DNA of 64,000 nucleotides from Chitinibacter sp. GC72 (lineage in GTDB: Bacteria > Pseudomonadota > Gammaproteobacteria > Burkholderiales > Chitinibacteraceae). Location: positions 1 to 64,000 of the forward strand of contig NZ_VIRW01000006.1 in NCBI RefSeq assembly GCF_009760905.1, in the 5' to 3' direction. The position numbers and the translations under genes are program-made. The notes below the pieces were generated by a model. That model did not search any database and was not told where the DNA came from. It saw only the letters and a list, made by a program, of their open reading frames with translations. Below, piece by piece: positions 55,893 through 64,000 of the stretch (within the stretch, counting starts at the first letter, position 1; each line of letters begins with the position of its first letter).

Positions 55893-57038
55893 ATGAATTT
55901 ATTACCCTTCTTCAAACTCATGGCCGAGCGCAGTGCCTCCGATTTATTCCTAGCGGCAGGCTCTCCGATTGTGATCAAGCTTCAGGGTGTCTGCCACCCG
56001 GTCAATAATCAGGTCTTAAGCGCCGAGCACGTCAAACAACTGGCCTATCAACTGATGGGCCCCGAGCGGGTTGCCACCTTTGAACGAGATCTGGAACTGA
56101 ATATGGCCTACCCGGTTCCAGAGCTCGGCAACTTCCGGATTAACGTATACAAAAGTCGCGGCTCGGTGGCGCTGGTTGCCCGCTACATCAAGACCAAAGC
56201 AGCCACACTGGAAGAGTTATTCATGCCGGAGCTGCTTAAAGACCTGATCATGGAGAAACGCGGAATTATTCTTCTGGTCGGCGCCACCGGCTCTGGCAAA
56301 TCGTCCACCGTTTCGGCCATGCTGGAACATCGCAATGAGCACCATAGCGGCCACATCCTGACGATTGAAGACCCGATTGAATTTATTTATTCACATAAAA
56401 AATCAATTGTCAGCCAGCGTGAAGTGGGCACCGACACGCACAGCTATCACGATGCGCTGCGCAACGCCATGCGTGAAGCACCGAATGTACTCATGCTGGG
56501 CGAAATTCGTGATCAGGAAACCATGACTTACGCCATGCAATACGCGCAGGCAGGTCACCTATGCATTTCCACCTTGCACGCCAACAACAGCTATCACTCC
56601 TTAAGCCGGATTGTGAATTTTTTCCCGCAAGAAGCGCGCGAATCGCTGCTCTACGATATGTCGACATCACTCAAGGCGATCGTGTCGCAGCGACTGGTTA
56701 AAACCAAAACCGGCAAGCTCAAACCCGCGGTTGAAGTCATGCTCAACACCAATCGCATTGCCGAATTAATCCGCAGCGGCGATCTGGCCGACATCAAGGA
56801 CGCAATGGAGCAATCGCTAGCGGAAGGATCGCAAACATTCGAGCAATCGCTGTATCGCATGTACCGTGCTGGCGAAATCGAGCTTGACGAAGCATTACGC
56901 AATGCCGATTCGGCGACCAATCTCTCATGGATGGTCAACAACGCACAAAGCATTGATGAGCAGGAGGCCAGCAAAATCAGCAAACCCAAGGAAAACACCC
57001 CCGAGCACGATCTGAGTTTTGACATGCCGCTCCACTAG
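55893..57038 (+). CDS. pilU: Twitching-motility ATPase PilU
   Basis: Accessory retraction ATPase of type IV pili. The 381-residue GspE/PilT-family protein has an N-terminal PAS-like domain, Walker A GATGSGKSS (about residue 128), Walker B LMLGEIRD, and STLHANNSYHSLSRI. The long C-terminal tail with acidic residues fits PilU rather than PilT. PilT, which usually sits next to it, is not in the window. The start lacks a strong SD. Confidence 0.9.
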   Translation: MNLLPFFKLMAERSASDLFLAAGSPIVIKLQGVCHPVNNQVLSAEHVKQLAYQLMGPERVATFERDLELNMAYPVPELGNFRINVYKSRGSVALVARYIKTKAATLEELFMPELLKDLIMEKRGIILLVGATGSGKSSTVSAMLEHRNEHHSGHILTIEDPIEFIYSHKKSIVSQREVGTDTHSYHDALRNAMREAPNVLMLGEIRDQETMTYAMQYAQAGHLCISTLHANNSYHSLSRIVNFFPQEARESLLYDMSTSLKAIVSQRLVKTKTGKLKPAVEVMLNTNRIAELIRSGDLADIKDAMEQSLAEGSQTFEQSLYRMYRAGEIELDEALRNADSATNLSWMVNNAQSIDEQEASKISKPKENTPEHDLSFDMPLH

Positions 57039-57040
57039 AC

Positions 57041-57062
57041 GTGAGGCGTGAGGCGTGAGGCG
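57041..57062. repeat. GTGAGGC heptamer tandem repeat
   Basis: Three perfect copies of GTGAGGC plus GT begin two bases after the pilU stop codon. Confidence 0.85.
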
Positions 57063-57108
57063 TTCAAATCGTCTTACGCCGTTTTATTTTTAGCGAGCAC
57101 GACTATCG

Positions 57109-57459
57109 ATGATTAAATTATTTGGCATCCCCAATTGCGACACCGTGAAAAAAGCCCGCAGCTGGCTTAATGAAAATAGCTTTGAATACGAGTGGCACGA
57201 CTTTAAAAAACAAGGCCTGAGCGCCGAACAAATCCAAGCATGGATTGATGTCACCGGCTGGGAGCTACTGATCAATAAGCAAGGCACCACCTGGCGAAAA
57301 CTCGATGAAGCAAGCAAGGAAAGCGTGGCGGATGCCGATAGCGCAATCCGGCTAATGCTTGCCAACCCTTCGGTCATCAAGCGCCCGATACTTATGAGCG
57401 GGCAACAGATTCAAGTCGGCTTCAAGCCAGAAATTTACCAGCAATTACTTACTCGTTAG
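57109..57459 (+). CDS. ArsC/Spx-family thioredoxin-fold protein (YffB-like)
   Basis: A 116-residue member of the ArsC/Spx family. It opens KLFGIPNCDTVKKARSWLN with a single Cys in the PNC motif, and later has RKLDE and KRPILMSG as in YffB. True arsenate reduction is doubtful; YffB-type proteins appear to be glutathione-dependent reductases. No ars genes are nearby. Its promoter lies after the heptamer repeat or upstream of pilU. Confidence 0.85.
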   Translation: MIKLFGIPNCDTVKKARSWLNENSFEYEWHDFKKQGLSAEQIQAWIDVTGWELLINKQGTTWRKLDEASKESVADADSAIRLMLANPSVIKRPILMSGQQIQVGFKPEIYQQLLTR

Positions 57460-57467
57460 CCTTTCCG

Positions 57468-57516
57468 GGGTATACGGCTACAAGCCACACTCAACAATGG
57501 CCAGTGCAATATACCC
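57468..57516. repeat. 49-bp palindromic repeat, copy 8
   Basis: Begins GGGTATACGG and ends CAATATACCC, 49 bp. It starts eight bases after the YffB-like stop, in a convergent gene space. Confidence 0.75.
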
Positions 57517-57545
57517 ACCGCAATAGAAATTAACCTACAAGAACC

Positions 57546-59312
57546 TTAATCACTACCACTGAGCCGACGCAGTGAAATTTCCAGATTGCGGATACGTTCA
57601 ATCGATTCGGCCACCAGAGCAGAAATCTCGGTGGCCGACTCTGATGACTGCAAGGCCAGCTTGCGCACCTCATCGGCCACGACAGCAAAACCCCGTCCTT
57701 GCTCGCCAGCCCTGGCAGCCTCAATCGCGGCATTAAGCGCCAGCAAATTAGTCTGCGATGAAATCTGGTTGATCACCTCGATAATGACGCGAATCTTCTC
57801 GCTTGACGCAATCACTTGACTCATTTCCTGATCCGTCACCCTTTCGGCTTCGATTTTGGACGTCACATCAACGCCATAACTGACAATGTGTCTGACCTCG
57901 CCCACCGCATTCGTGATCGGGCAAGCCGTGCCGTTCATTAATACTTCGCTGCCATCCGCGCGATACATCCGGAATTCGCCATTGACCTGCTCGCCAGCCA
58001 GGAGGCGCGCAAACAGGTCTGTGCCAATGATCTCCGGCAGCAGGCGACTTCTAGCCTGCAAGGCGGCAAAATTTGGCTCTTGCAAGTGCTCAATCAGATA
58101 GGCATTGGCCTCGACAAGGCGTCCTGCCAAGTCCCATTCACAGACCGCATTGGTTCGGCCAATCGCTACAAAGCGCTTGGTAAATTCCTGCTCACGCTCT
58201 TTGGTATGCGAAATATTGCTTAACACCATCACCTGATGCGTCAAGCTACCCGACGCAGAGAACACCGGATTGATGGCCACCGAAACCCAATAGTCTCGCC
58301 CATCGCGCGACGTATTCAGCAACTCACCCACATACGCCTGCTGCTTGCGCATGGCATCTTGCAAGGATTTCAACTCGACAGGATCGGTTTGCTTGCCTGT
58401 CAACAAAGTGGCCACATCTTTTCCAAGAACATCAGATTGGCGATAAGCAGTCAGTCGCTCAAAGCCTTGATTCACATACAAAACCCGCAGATCAGCACCG
58501 CAAACAAGCACTGCATTATCCGTTTGATCCACCACCAGCGACAGAAGTTTAAATTGGGCTCGCTGTGCAACCTCTTCAGTAATATCGCTGGCGTATTTAA
58601 TCACCTTGACAACTCGACCATCCGGGGTGCAAATCGGGTTGTAAGTCGCATGAATCCAGACTTCTCGCCCGCCCTTGGCCAGCCGGCGAAATTCGGCGGT
58701 TTGATATTCGCCACGGCGCAATGCCTCCCAGAATGCAGCATACTGCGAACAGGAAGCCTCATTTGCCGCGACAAACAGTCGATGATGCTGCCCCTGCACC
58801 TCCGCCAACCGGTAATCCATCAAACGCAGAAAATTATCATTAGCCGTCAAAATCCGCCCATCCAGATCAAATTCAATCACCGCCTGAGCGCGACCAATGG
58901 CTTCAATCTGCCCTTGCATATCAGCCTGCGCCATCACCTGGGCAGTCACATCCGTGGCAAATTTGATAATCCTGCACACTTTGCCTCGTGAGAACACAGG
59001 GACATAGGAGGCCTGAATCCAGACTTCTTTGCCGCCCTTGGCCAGCCTTTTGAATTGAGCTGTCTGCGCTGTACCGGCACGCAAGCGATTCCAGAACGCC
59101 TGATAATCAGGCTGGCGGGCCTCAGCAGGATCGACAAAAATCCGATGATGCTGGCCTTTAATTTCGGACAGCGTGTAATTCATCAATTGCAGGAAAATAG
59201 GGTTGGCATCTTCAATAACACCGTCTGCGCGAAATTGAATCACAGCCTGCGCACTATTAATTGCCTTAACAACATCGCGAGCCGATAGCCACCGCAAGAC
59301 CCAACCCAGCAT
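57546..59312 (-). CDS. Soluble four-PAS receptor with minimal MCP signalling tip
   Basis: A 588-residue protein with no membrane segment. Four PAS domains follow each other at about 15-125, 140-250, 260-380 and 387-495. The first two share [10 protein letters not shown] or [10 protein letters not shown] and GQHHR, so they are recent duplicates. The C-terminus (about 510-588) holds only the methyl-accepting tip: [37 protein letters not shown] full signalling domain is about 250 residues. GGAGAGG precedes the ATG. It resembles BdlA/Aer-like cytoplasmic receptors and may sense redox or ligands through heme or FAD, unknown. Confidence 0.88.
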   Translation of the reverse strand: MLGWVLRWLSARDVVKAINSAQAVIQFRADGVIEDANPIFLQLMNYTLSEIKGQHHRIFVDPAEARQPDYQAFWNRLRAGTAQTAQFKRLAKGGKEVWIQASYVPVFSRGKVCRIIKFATDVTAQVMAQADMQGQIEAIGRAQAVIEFDLDGRILTANDNFLRLMDYRLAEVQGQHHRLFVAANEASCSQYAAFWEALRRGEYQTAEFRRLAKGGREVWIHATYNPICTPDGRVVKVIKYASDITEEVAQRAQFKLLSLVVDQTDNAVLVCGADLRVLYVNQGFERLTAYRQSDVLGKDVATLLTGKQTDPVELKSLQDAMRKQQAYVGELLNTSRDGRDYWVSVAINPVFSASGSLTHQVMVLSNISHTKEREQEFTKRFVAIGRTNAVCEWDLAGRLVEANAYLIEHLQEPNFAALQARSRLLPEIIGTDLFARLLAGEQVNGEFRMYRADGSEVLMNGTACPITNAVGEVRHIVSYGVDVTSKIEAERVTDQEMSQVIASSEKIRVIIEVINQISSQTNLLALNAAIEAARAGEQGRGFAVVADEVRKLALQSSESATEISALVAESIERIRNLEISLRRLSGSD

Positions 59313-59449
59313 AAAACCTCTCCACCATCAATGCGACACAGTTTGAATACTCCTTACTTTAGTAAGGCCAAATTCAGAATGCAAATCAAGTGCGCAAGCA
59401 AGATAGATATCATTAATGATTGCCAAGGCCCTATCCCGCTACAGGCGTA

Positions 59450-59474
59450 AAAAAACCGACCCTAAGGTCGGTTT
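59450..59474 (-). terminator. Terminator of suhB
   Basis: AAACCGACC and GGTCGGTTT form a stem around a 4-base loop; on the minus strand seven T follow. It lies 60 bases beyond the suhB stop. The rest of 59313-59533 shows no gene. Confidence 0.85.
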
Positions 59475-59533
59475 GCATTGCAAACAATCGGCAGATGCGC
59501 AAAAAGCGAAGCGATTGCCGCCGATTTGCCCGC

Positions 59534-60316
59534 CTACTTCAAATGCTGACGAATCACCGACAACATCTGACCAAAAACACGTGGTGTACCGCATAGCACG
59601 TCGCCTGATTCAAGGAATTTTTCTTCGCCGTTCATATCGGTCACTAGGCCACCTGCTTCCTGCACCAAGAGCGTACCAGCAGCAATATCAACCAGTTTCA
59701 GATCAAATTCGAAGAAACCGTCAAAACGGCCGCAAGCGACATAAGCCAGATCCAGCGCAGCAGCGCCCGGGCGACGAACGCCAGCGGATTTTTGCGCCAT
59801 ATCGCGGAAGATATTCAGATAGGTTTCGAGATTGTCGAACTTGGTGTACGGGAAACCAGTGCCAACGAGTGCGTCAGACAATTCACGCACTTTGGAAACA
59901 CGGATACGACGATCATTTAAGAAAGCGCCAACGCCACGGGTGGCGGTGAACAAGTCATTGCGGTTTGGATCGTAAACCACGGCTTGCGTGATCACGCCTT
60001 TGTACTCAAGTGCAATCGAGATCGCGTATTGCGGGAAACCATGCAAGAAGTTGGTCGTGCCATCCAATGGATCGATAATCCATACGTATTCGGAATTGCC
60101 GCGCGAGCCAGATTCTTCGGCCAAAATCGCGTGATTCGGATAAGCCTCAAGGATGGTGTCGATAATCGCCTGCTCGGCAGCGCGATCCACTTCGGACACA
60201 AAATCGTTGTGGCCTTTTTTCTCGGGGGTGATCAAATCCAGGTTATTGGAGGCACGCTGGATAACAGTCGCAGCACGGCGCGCAGCGCGCACCGCGGTGT
60301 TGAGCATTGGATGCAT
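59534..60316 (-). CDS. suhB: Inositol monophosphatase family protein SuhB
   Basis: Mg-dependent phosphatase that also joins rRNA antitermination complexes in E. coli. The 260-residue protein has LAEESG near 67, the metal motif [15 protein letters not shown] and the later [23 protein letters not shown]. It is divergent from trmJ with 71 bases between them, the pairing seen in E. coli. Confidence 0.94.
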   Translation of the reverse strand: MHPMLNTAVRAARRAATVIQRASNNLDLITPEKKGHNDFVSEVDRAAEQAIIDTILEAYPNHAILAEESGSRGNSEYVWIIDPLDGTTNFLHGFPQYAISIALEYKGVITQAVVYDPNRNDLFTATRGVGAFLNDRRIRVSKVRELSDALVGTGFPYTKFDNLETYLNIFRDMAQKSAGVRRPGAAALDLAYVACGRFDGFFEFDLKLVDIAAGTLLVQEAGGLVTDMNGEEKFLESGDVLCGTPRVFGQMLSVIRQHLK

Positions 60317-60387
60317 GGTTTCTCAATTTGAAAGAACGTAATTAAGCACGTATTCTACCCGCCTCTGGCTCCAGAATAAACCCGACA

Positions 60388-61170
60388 ATGAATAAAGAAA
60401 TCAAGAAAAATCTCTACCAAGGTAGCGAAACCGAGTGTTTACCGCGAATTCGCGTGGTTTTATCGCACACCAGCCACCCCGGCAATATCGGCTCAACTGC
60501 GCGGGCGATGAAAACCATGGGGCTGACCGAGTTGTATTTGATCAATCCGAAAGAATTTCCATCCGAAGTGGCGACCGCACTGGCCTCCAGCGCCGACGAT
60601 ATTCTACAAAACGCCAAAGTGGTCAGCAGCATGGCCGAGGCGCTGGCTGGTACCACCATGCAAGTGGCGCTCACAGCGCGCCGCCGCGAGCTATCGCAAC
60701 CCCTACAAACGCCGCGCCAGATTGCCCCCGAAATCATCAACACCGCGCGCTCGGATAAAGAAGTCGCACTGGTATTTGGCGCAGAAACCAGCGGGCTAAC
60801 CATCGACGAGCTATCGCTATGTAGCGATCGCGTGACGATTCCGACCAATCCGGAATATTCCAGCCTGAATCTCTCGCAAGCCGTGCAAGTGCTGTGCTAC
60901 GAGCTGCGCACCAGTTGCTACGAGACCGATTGGGTTGATGTGCAGCATTTGCAGGAAGAGCGCGAACTGGCGACGCATGAGTCGCTGGAAAAGCTGTTCG
61001 AGCATATGGAAGAAGTGTTACTGAAAATCGGCTTTTTGCGCCCGCACGCGCCAAAACGCCTGATGCCACGCCTGCGCCGCCTGTATGTACGCGCCGAGCT
61101 GGAGCGGGAAGAGGTTGATATTCTGCGCGGAATTCTGAAAGCCACCACCGAGTTTGATCGCAAACCCTGA
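60388..61170 (+). CDS. trmJ: tRNA (Cm32/Um32) methyltransferase TrmJ
   Basis: SPOUT methyltransferase for ribose 2'-O methylation of tRNA position 32. The 260-residue protein has HPGNIGSTARAMKTMGL, LVFGAETSGLT and IPTNPEYSSLNLSQAVQ. The C-terminal extension is helical with basic residues. A heptamer repeat follows its stop codon. Confidence 0.93.
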   Translation: MNKEIKKNLYQGSETECLPRIRVVLSHTSHPGNIGSTARAMKTMGLTELYLINPKEFPSEVATALASSADDILQNAKVVSSMAEALAGTTMQVALTARRRELSQPLQTPRQIAPEIINTARSDKEVALVFGAETSGLTIDELSLCSDRVTIPTNPEYSSLNLSQAVQVLCYELRTSCYETDWVDVQHLQEERELATHESLEKLFEHMEEVLLKIGFLRPHAPKRLMPRLRRLYVRAELEREEVDILRGILKATTEFDRKP

Positions 61171-61188
61171 GGCCTTCGTGAGCGGCGT

Positions 61189-61202
61189 GTGTGAGGTGTG
61201 AG
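61189..61202. repeat. GTGTGAG heptamer repeat
   Basis: Two copies of GTGTGAG, with a related GTGAG at 61178-61182, beginning within 20 bases of the trmJ stop. Confidence 0.55.
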
Positions 61203-61234
61203 CAGCATGCTCGCCCTTTAGCGTGCAATCATAA

Positions 61235-61283
61235 GGGTATATACCTGCAGGTCATATTCAACATAGCCCACAGGCATATACCC
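61235..61283. repeat. 49-bp palindromic repeat, copy 9
   Basis: Begins GGGTATATAC and ends GGCATATACCC, 49 bp; the most palindromic copy. It is six bases from the stop of the CMD-family gene, in a convergent space after trmJ. Confidence 0.78.
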
Positions 61284-61289
61284 AAAATA

Positions 61290-61646
61290 TCAATCTACCG
61301 CTTTCTCGCCGCCATATTCTTCATAGGCCATTAGCGCCTCAGCGCCAGTCATCATGCTTGGGCCACCACCCATGTAAACCGCAACCTGGATCATTTCCAG
61401 AAATTCAGCGCGTGTAACGCCCAGTTTCACACAAGCCTGAGCGTGAAAACCAAGACAGCCTTCACAGCGCGCGGCAATTGCAATGGCCATTGCCATCAGT
61501 TCCTTCTGTTTTTTGCTTAATGCGCCGTCGCCATGCGTCGCTTTGGCCATGGCGTTAAATGCCTGCGCGGTATCGGGGATTTCTTTATGAAACTCGCGCA
61601 GCTTGCCAGTGATGTCGCGCACGATTTGGTGATATTGCTCACTCAT
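61290..61646 (-). CDS. Carboxymuconolactone decarboxylase-family (AhpD-like) protein
   Basis: A 118-residue protein with the CMD fold. The redox motif is RCEGCLGFHAQACVKLG, a CxxC plus a conserved His. MYMGGGPSM-like VAVYMGGGPSMMTGAEAL follows. AAGGAG precedes the ATG. Known relatives are peroxidase partners such as AhpD or oxidative-stress proteins; exact substrate unknown. Confidence 0.88.
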   Translation of the reverse strand: MSEQYHQIVRDITGKLREFHKEIPDTAQAFNAMAKATHGDGALSKKQKELMAMAIAIAARCEGCLGFHAQACVKLGVTRAEFLEMIQVAVYMGGGPSMMTGAEALMAYEEYGGEKAVD

Positions 61647-61713
61647 TTTTTACTCCTTGCAGCCCAATAATATACAAATAAATATACTATTAATTTCAAG
61701 ATGCCGCTTTGCG

Positions 61714-61755
61714 CAAAAACAAAACCGCGCCATTCACTGCGGAAATAGCGCGGTT
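61714..61755 (-). terminator. Terminator of phoH
   Basis: AACCGCGC (61723-61730) and GCGCGGTT (61748-61755) form an 8-bp stem; on the minus strand it is followed by TTGTTTTTG, 50 bases after the phoH stop. Confidence 0.75.
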
Positions 61756-61804
61756 AAAAGTAGCAGCGACAGACACCAGATTTCAGAGTTGCAGCTTTTC
61801 AGAG

Positions 61805-63208
61805 TTACAACACTTCAGCCGCGTAATCAGCCAGACGCGAGCGCTCGCCGCGCGTGAGCGTAATATGCCCGGAGTGATCCCAACCTTTGAAGCGATCGAC
61901 CACATAAGTCAAACCTGACGAGCCTTCGGTCAGATACGGCGTATCGATCTGGCTGATATTACCTAGGCAGACGACTTTGGTGCCGGGCCCGGCGCGGGTA
62001 ATCAGCGTTTTCATCTGTTTTGACGTCAGGTTTTGTGCCTCGTCGATAATCAGAAACTTATTCAAAAAAGTTCTGCCGCGCATGAAGTTGAGCGATTTGA
62101 CCTTGATCCGGCTGCGGATTAGATCGCGCGTCGCCGCCCGGCCCCAATCGCCCGCTTCAGCATCGGTTTGATTGAGCACATCGAGATTATCTTCCAGCGC
62201 CCCCATCCACGGCAGCATCTTTTCTTCCTCCGTGCCCGGCAGGAAACCAATGTCTTCACCCACCGGCACCGTGACGCGCGTCATAATAATTTCGGTGTAG
62301 ATTTTCGATTCCAGCGTCTGTGCCAGACACGCCGCCAGCGTGAGCAGCGTTTTGCCGGTACCGGCCTGCCCCAGCAGGGAGACAAAATCAACATCTGGAT
62401 TCATCAGCAGATTAAGCGCAAAATTCTGCTCGCGGTTGCGGGCGGTAATGCCCCAGATGGCGTTTTTGTGATGGCTGTAATCTTTCAGGCTTTCAATCAC
62501 CGCCGATTTGCCATCTATGCTGAGCACCCGCGCCTGCAGCGGTGTATCGCCAGTTTGGTACAGCATTTGATTGACATATAGCTCGGCGACATCCGGCCCC
62601 TTGATGCGCCAGTAGCTGCGCCCGCCCTCCTGCCAACTCTCCAGATCCTTGCTATTGCGCTCCCAGAATTTCTGATCGATCTCGCGCATGCCGTTGTACA
62701 AGAGATCAGTGTCTTCCAGCACCTTGTCGTTGAAATAATCTTCGGCCGCCAAGCCCAGCGTGCGCGCCTTGATGCGCATATTGATGTCTTTGGAAACCAG
62801 AATCACTTCGCGCTTGGGTTGCATCGCCTGCAGATGATGGACGACGCCCAGAATCTGGTTATCGGCCTTGCCCATCGGTAATTGTGACGGCAAGACGCTA
62901 GTTATCGCCTCGGTTTGCAGGAAAAGCCGCCCGGTTGCCTGCCCCTTGCTGGCTGCTTCGAGCGAAACACCGTCATAGAGATTGTGCTCCATTCCGGCGA
63001 CCAGCTCTTCCATAAAACGGCTGGCTTGCCGCGCATTACGGGCAACTTCGGTCATGCCCTTTTTGTTGGAATCGAGCTCTTCGAGCGTCATCATCGGCAC
63101 AAATAAATCGTGCTCCTGAAAACGATACAACGAGGTAGGGTCATGCATCAGAACATTGGTATCAAGTACGAATAGTTTGCTGACTTTCTGTGCTTTTTTG
63201 GCAGCCAT
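61805..63208 (-). CDS. phoH2: PIN-PhoH fusion protein
   Basis: A 467-residue PhoH2-type protein. An N-terminal PIN nuclease domain (about 1-135) has VLDTNVLMHDP and acidic residues LEELDSNKKG; the C-terminal PhoH ATPase (about 240-460) has Walker A LGQAGTGKTLL and FLIIDEAQNLTSKQMKTLITR. Relatives degrade or unwind RNA with ATP. GGAGGA lies seven bases before ATG 63208. It lies downstream of bcp but past a terminator. Confidence 0.92.
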   Translation of the reverse strand: MAAKKAQKVSKLFVLDTNVLMHDPTSLYRFQEHDLFVPMMTLEELDSNKKGMTEVARNARQASRFMEELVAGMEHNLYDGVSLEAASKGQATGRLFLQTEAITSVLPSQLPMGKADNQILGVVHHLQAMQPKREVILVSKDINMRIKARTLGLAAEDYFNDKVLEDTDLLYNGMREIDQKFWERNSKDLESWQEGGRSYWRIKGPDVAELYVNQMLYQTGDTPLQARVLSIDGKSAVIESLKDYSHHKNAIWGITARNREQNFALNLLMNPDVDFVSLLGQAGTGKTLLTLAACLAQTLESKIYTEIIMTRVTVPVGEDIGFLPGTEEEKMLPWMGALEDNLDVLNQTDAEAGDWGRAATRDLIRSRIKVKSLNFMRGRTFLNKFLIIDEAQNLTSKQMKTLITRAGPGTKVVCLGNISQIDTPYLTEGSSGLTYVVDRFKGWDHSGHITLTRGERSRLADYAAEVL

Positions 63209-63232
63209 GATGCGTTCCTCCACTTGATTGAA

Positions 63233-63259
63233 CAACAAAAAAGCGGCTCAATGGCCGCT
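63233..63259 (-). terminator. Terminator of bcp
   Basis: AGCGGC and GCCGCT form a 6-bp stem around TCAATG; on the minus strand TTTTTTGTTGTT follows, directly after the bcp stop. Confidence 0.8.
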
Positions 63260-63264
63260 GATAT

Positions 63265-63723
63265 TTACTGCAAACTCTCAACAAAGCCGAGCACTTCGGC
63301 TACATGATTCGGCACTTTTACGCCGCGCCATTCACGGAGTATCTCTCCAGACTTATTGATCACAAAGGTACTGCGCTCGATACCCCTCACTTGCTTGCCA
63401 TACATGTTTTTCAGCTTCATCACGCCGAATGCTTCGCAGGCGGTTTCTTCAGGGTCGGAAATCAGCTCGAACTCCAGCCCCAATTTGGCTTTGAAGTTTT
63501 CATGACTTTTCATGCTGTCGCGGGAAACACCAAATACCGAAGCGCCTGCGGCTAAAAATCGCGCGTGCTGGTCACGAAAATCGGCAGATTCCGTTGTGCA
63601 GCCCGGCGTATTGTCTTTAGGGTAAAAATAAATCACTGCATAGGGCGTGGCCAGTTGGGATAAATCGAAATGGCCAGCGTTGGTGGTGGGTTGTTGAAGT
63701 GCCGTACAAAGGGCAGAGCTCAT
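63265..63723 (-). CDS. bcp: Thioredoxin-dependent peroxiredoxin (Bcp/PrxQ)
   Basis: Reduces hydrogen peroxide and organic peroxides. The 152-residue protein has the peroxidatic Cys42 in DNTPGCTTES. The residue five places later, often the resolving Cys in PrxQ, is Asp here, so the protein may use 1-Cys chemistry or another Cys (C6 or C95). VSRDSMKSHENFKAKLGL is typical. Its N-terminus is shorter than E. coli Bcp, but the next upstream in-frame start is not supported. Confidence 0.88.
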   Translation of the reverse strand: MSSALCTALQQPTTNAGHFDLSQLATPYAVIYFYPKDNTPGCTTESADFRDQHARFLAAGASVFGVSRDSMKSHENFKAKLGLEFELISDPEETACEAFGVMKLKNMYGKQVRGIERSTFVINKSGEILREWRGVKVPNHVAEVLGFVESLQ

Positions 63724-63877
63724 GAATTCTCCATAGTCTTACAGCGTGTATGCCTTGCTTTATTGTCGGCAATTGTGAACGGCGAATCAAGCTGCAATCC
63801 GTCCACAGCAACTCTCTTTAGCCTGAACACGCTTTGCGAGTACAATACGGGCAAAATATTTACAGGCGTGTGACAGC

Positions 63878-64000
63878 ATGAGCATTAAGTCAGATAAGTG
63901 GATTCGCCGCATGGCGCAAGAGCACGGCATGATCGAGCCGTTTATTCCCGGTCAGGTCAAGGAAGTGAATGGCGAGCGCATTGTGTCTTACGGCACGTCC
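63878..64000 (+). CDS. dcd: dCTP deaminase (partial, runs off window)
   Basis: The first 41 residues are visible, reading [17 protein letters not shown], then [10 protein letters not shown] and [10 protein letters not shown], which is the conserved N-terminus of Dcd. The enzyme makes dUTP from dCTP for dTMP synthesis. A TACAAT -10-like word lies at 63841-63846. The C-terminal part is outside the window. Confidence 0.93.
   Translation, partial: MSIKSDKWIRRMAQEHGMIEPFIPGQVKEVNGERIVSYGTS

Noticed and set aside
1-64000. CRISPR arrays, insertion sequences, tRNA or rRNA genes
   Set aside because: No regularly spaced identical repeats, transposase genes, cloverleaf-like sequences or rRNA stretches were recognised by eye.

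Overview
This 64 kb window reads as ordinary, gene-dense chromosome of a betaproteobacterium, most likely Neisseriales and probably near Chitinibacteraceae (inference). The support is the gene order fimV-ecfT-like-truA-trpF-trpB-trpA-accD-folC-dedD-cvpA-purF-metZ, rpsF-priB-rpsR-rplI, the rimP-nusA-infB-rbfA-truB-rpsO-pnp chain, and a divergent phaR/phasin pair. I see no rRNA, tRNA, prophage, insertion sequence or CRISPR array.

Layout. 1-3.4 kb: the first codons of a minus-strand gene, then adhE. 3.4-12.3 kb: a retropepsin-like protease and an ABC-F ATPase, then a long minus-strand operon nrdR-ribD-(zinc ribbon)-ribE-ribB-ribH-nusB-thiL-pgpA covering riboflavin synthesis, thiamine and phospholipid steps. 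12.6-19.6 kb: glyA, a CorA-like transporter with a very large N-terminal region, a purine-salvage set (permease, apt, hpt), a TMEM165-type manganese exporter behind a yybP-ykoY riboswitch, and a tyrosine phosphatase. 20-26 kb: a complete ribose locus rbsK-D-A-C-B-R on the plus strand. 26-40.7 kb: metZ, purF back to fimV, and gluQ. 40.7-45 kb: fdxA, the S6/PriB/S18/L9 operon, tcdA, phaR and a phasin. 45-54 kb: the translation/RNA chain from pnp up to rimP. 54-64 kb: fadD, pilU, an ArsC-like protein, a four-PAS receptor with a minimal MCP tip, suhB, trmJ, a CMD protein, phoH/PIN, bcp and the start of dcd.

No new multi-gene system was found. The most interesting unexplained signal is non-coding. 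There are nine intergenic copies of a 49-bp degenerate palindrome (ends GGGTATA...TATACCC), all exactly 49 bp and all placed close to gene boundaries, including between trpB and trpA and between rbsC and rbsB. A second family of about 84 bp (ends CCAAAAGTTT...AAACTTTTGG, with paired GTAC words inside) has three copies. Short GTGAGG-type heptamer tandem repeats occur at three loci. Other regulatory signals are the manganese riboswitch with two mutually exclusive stems, a terminator in the rimP leader, candidate leaders for rpsF and rpsO, and a CTGC-N3-GCAG site at the phasin promoter.

Starts were re-chosen where a Shine-Dalgarno (SD) site, overlap or signal peptide argued for it: adhE, the retropepsin gene, fimV, pnp, rbsB, metZ, corA-like, trpF and others.
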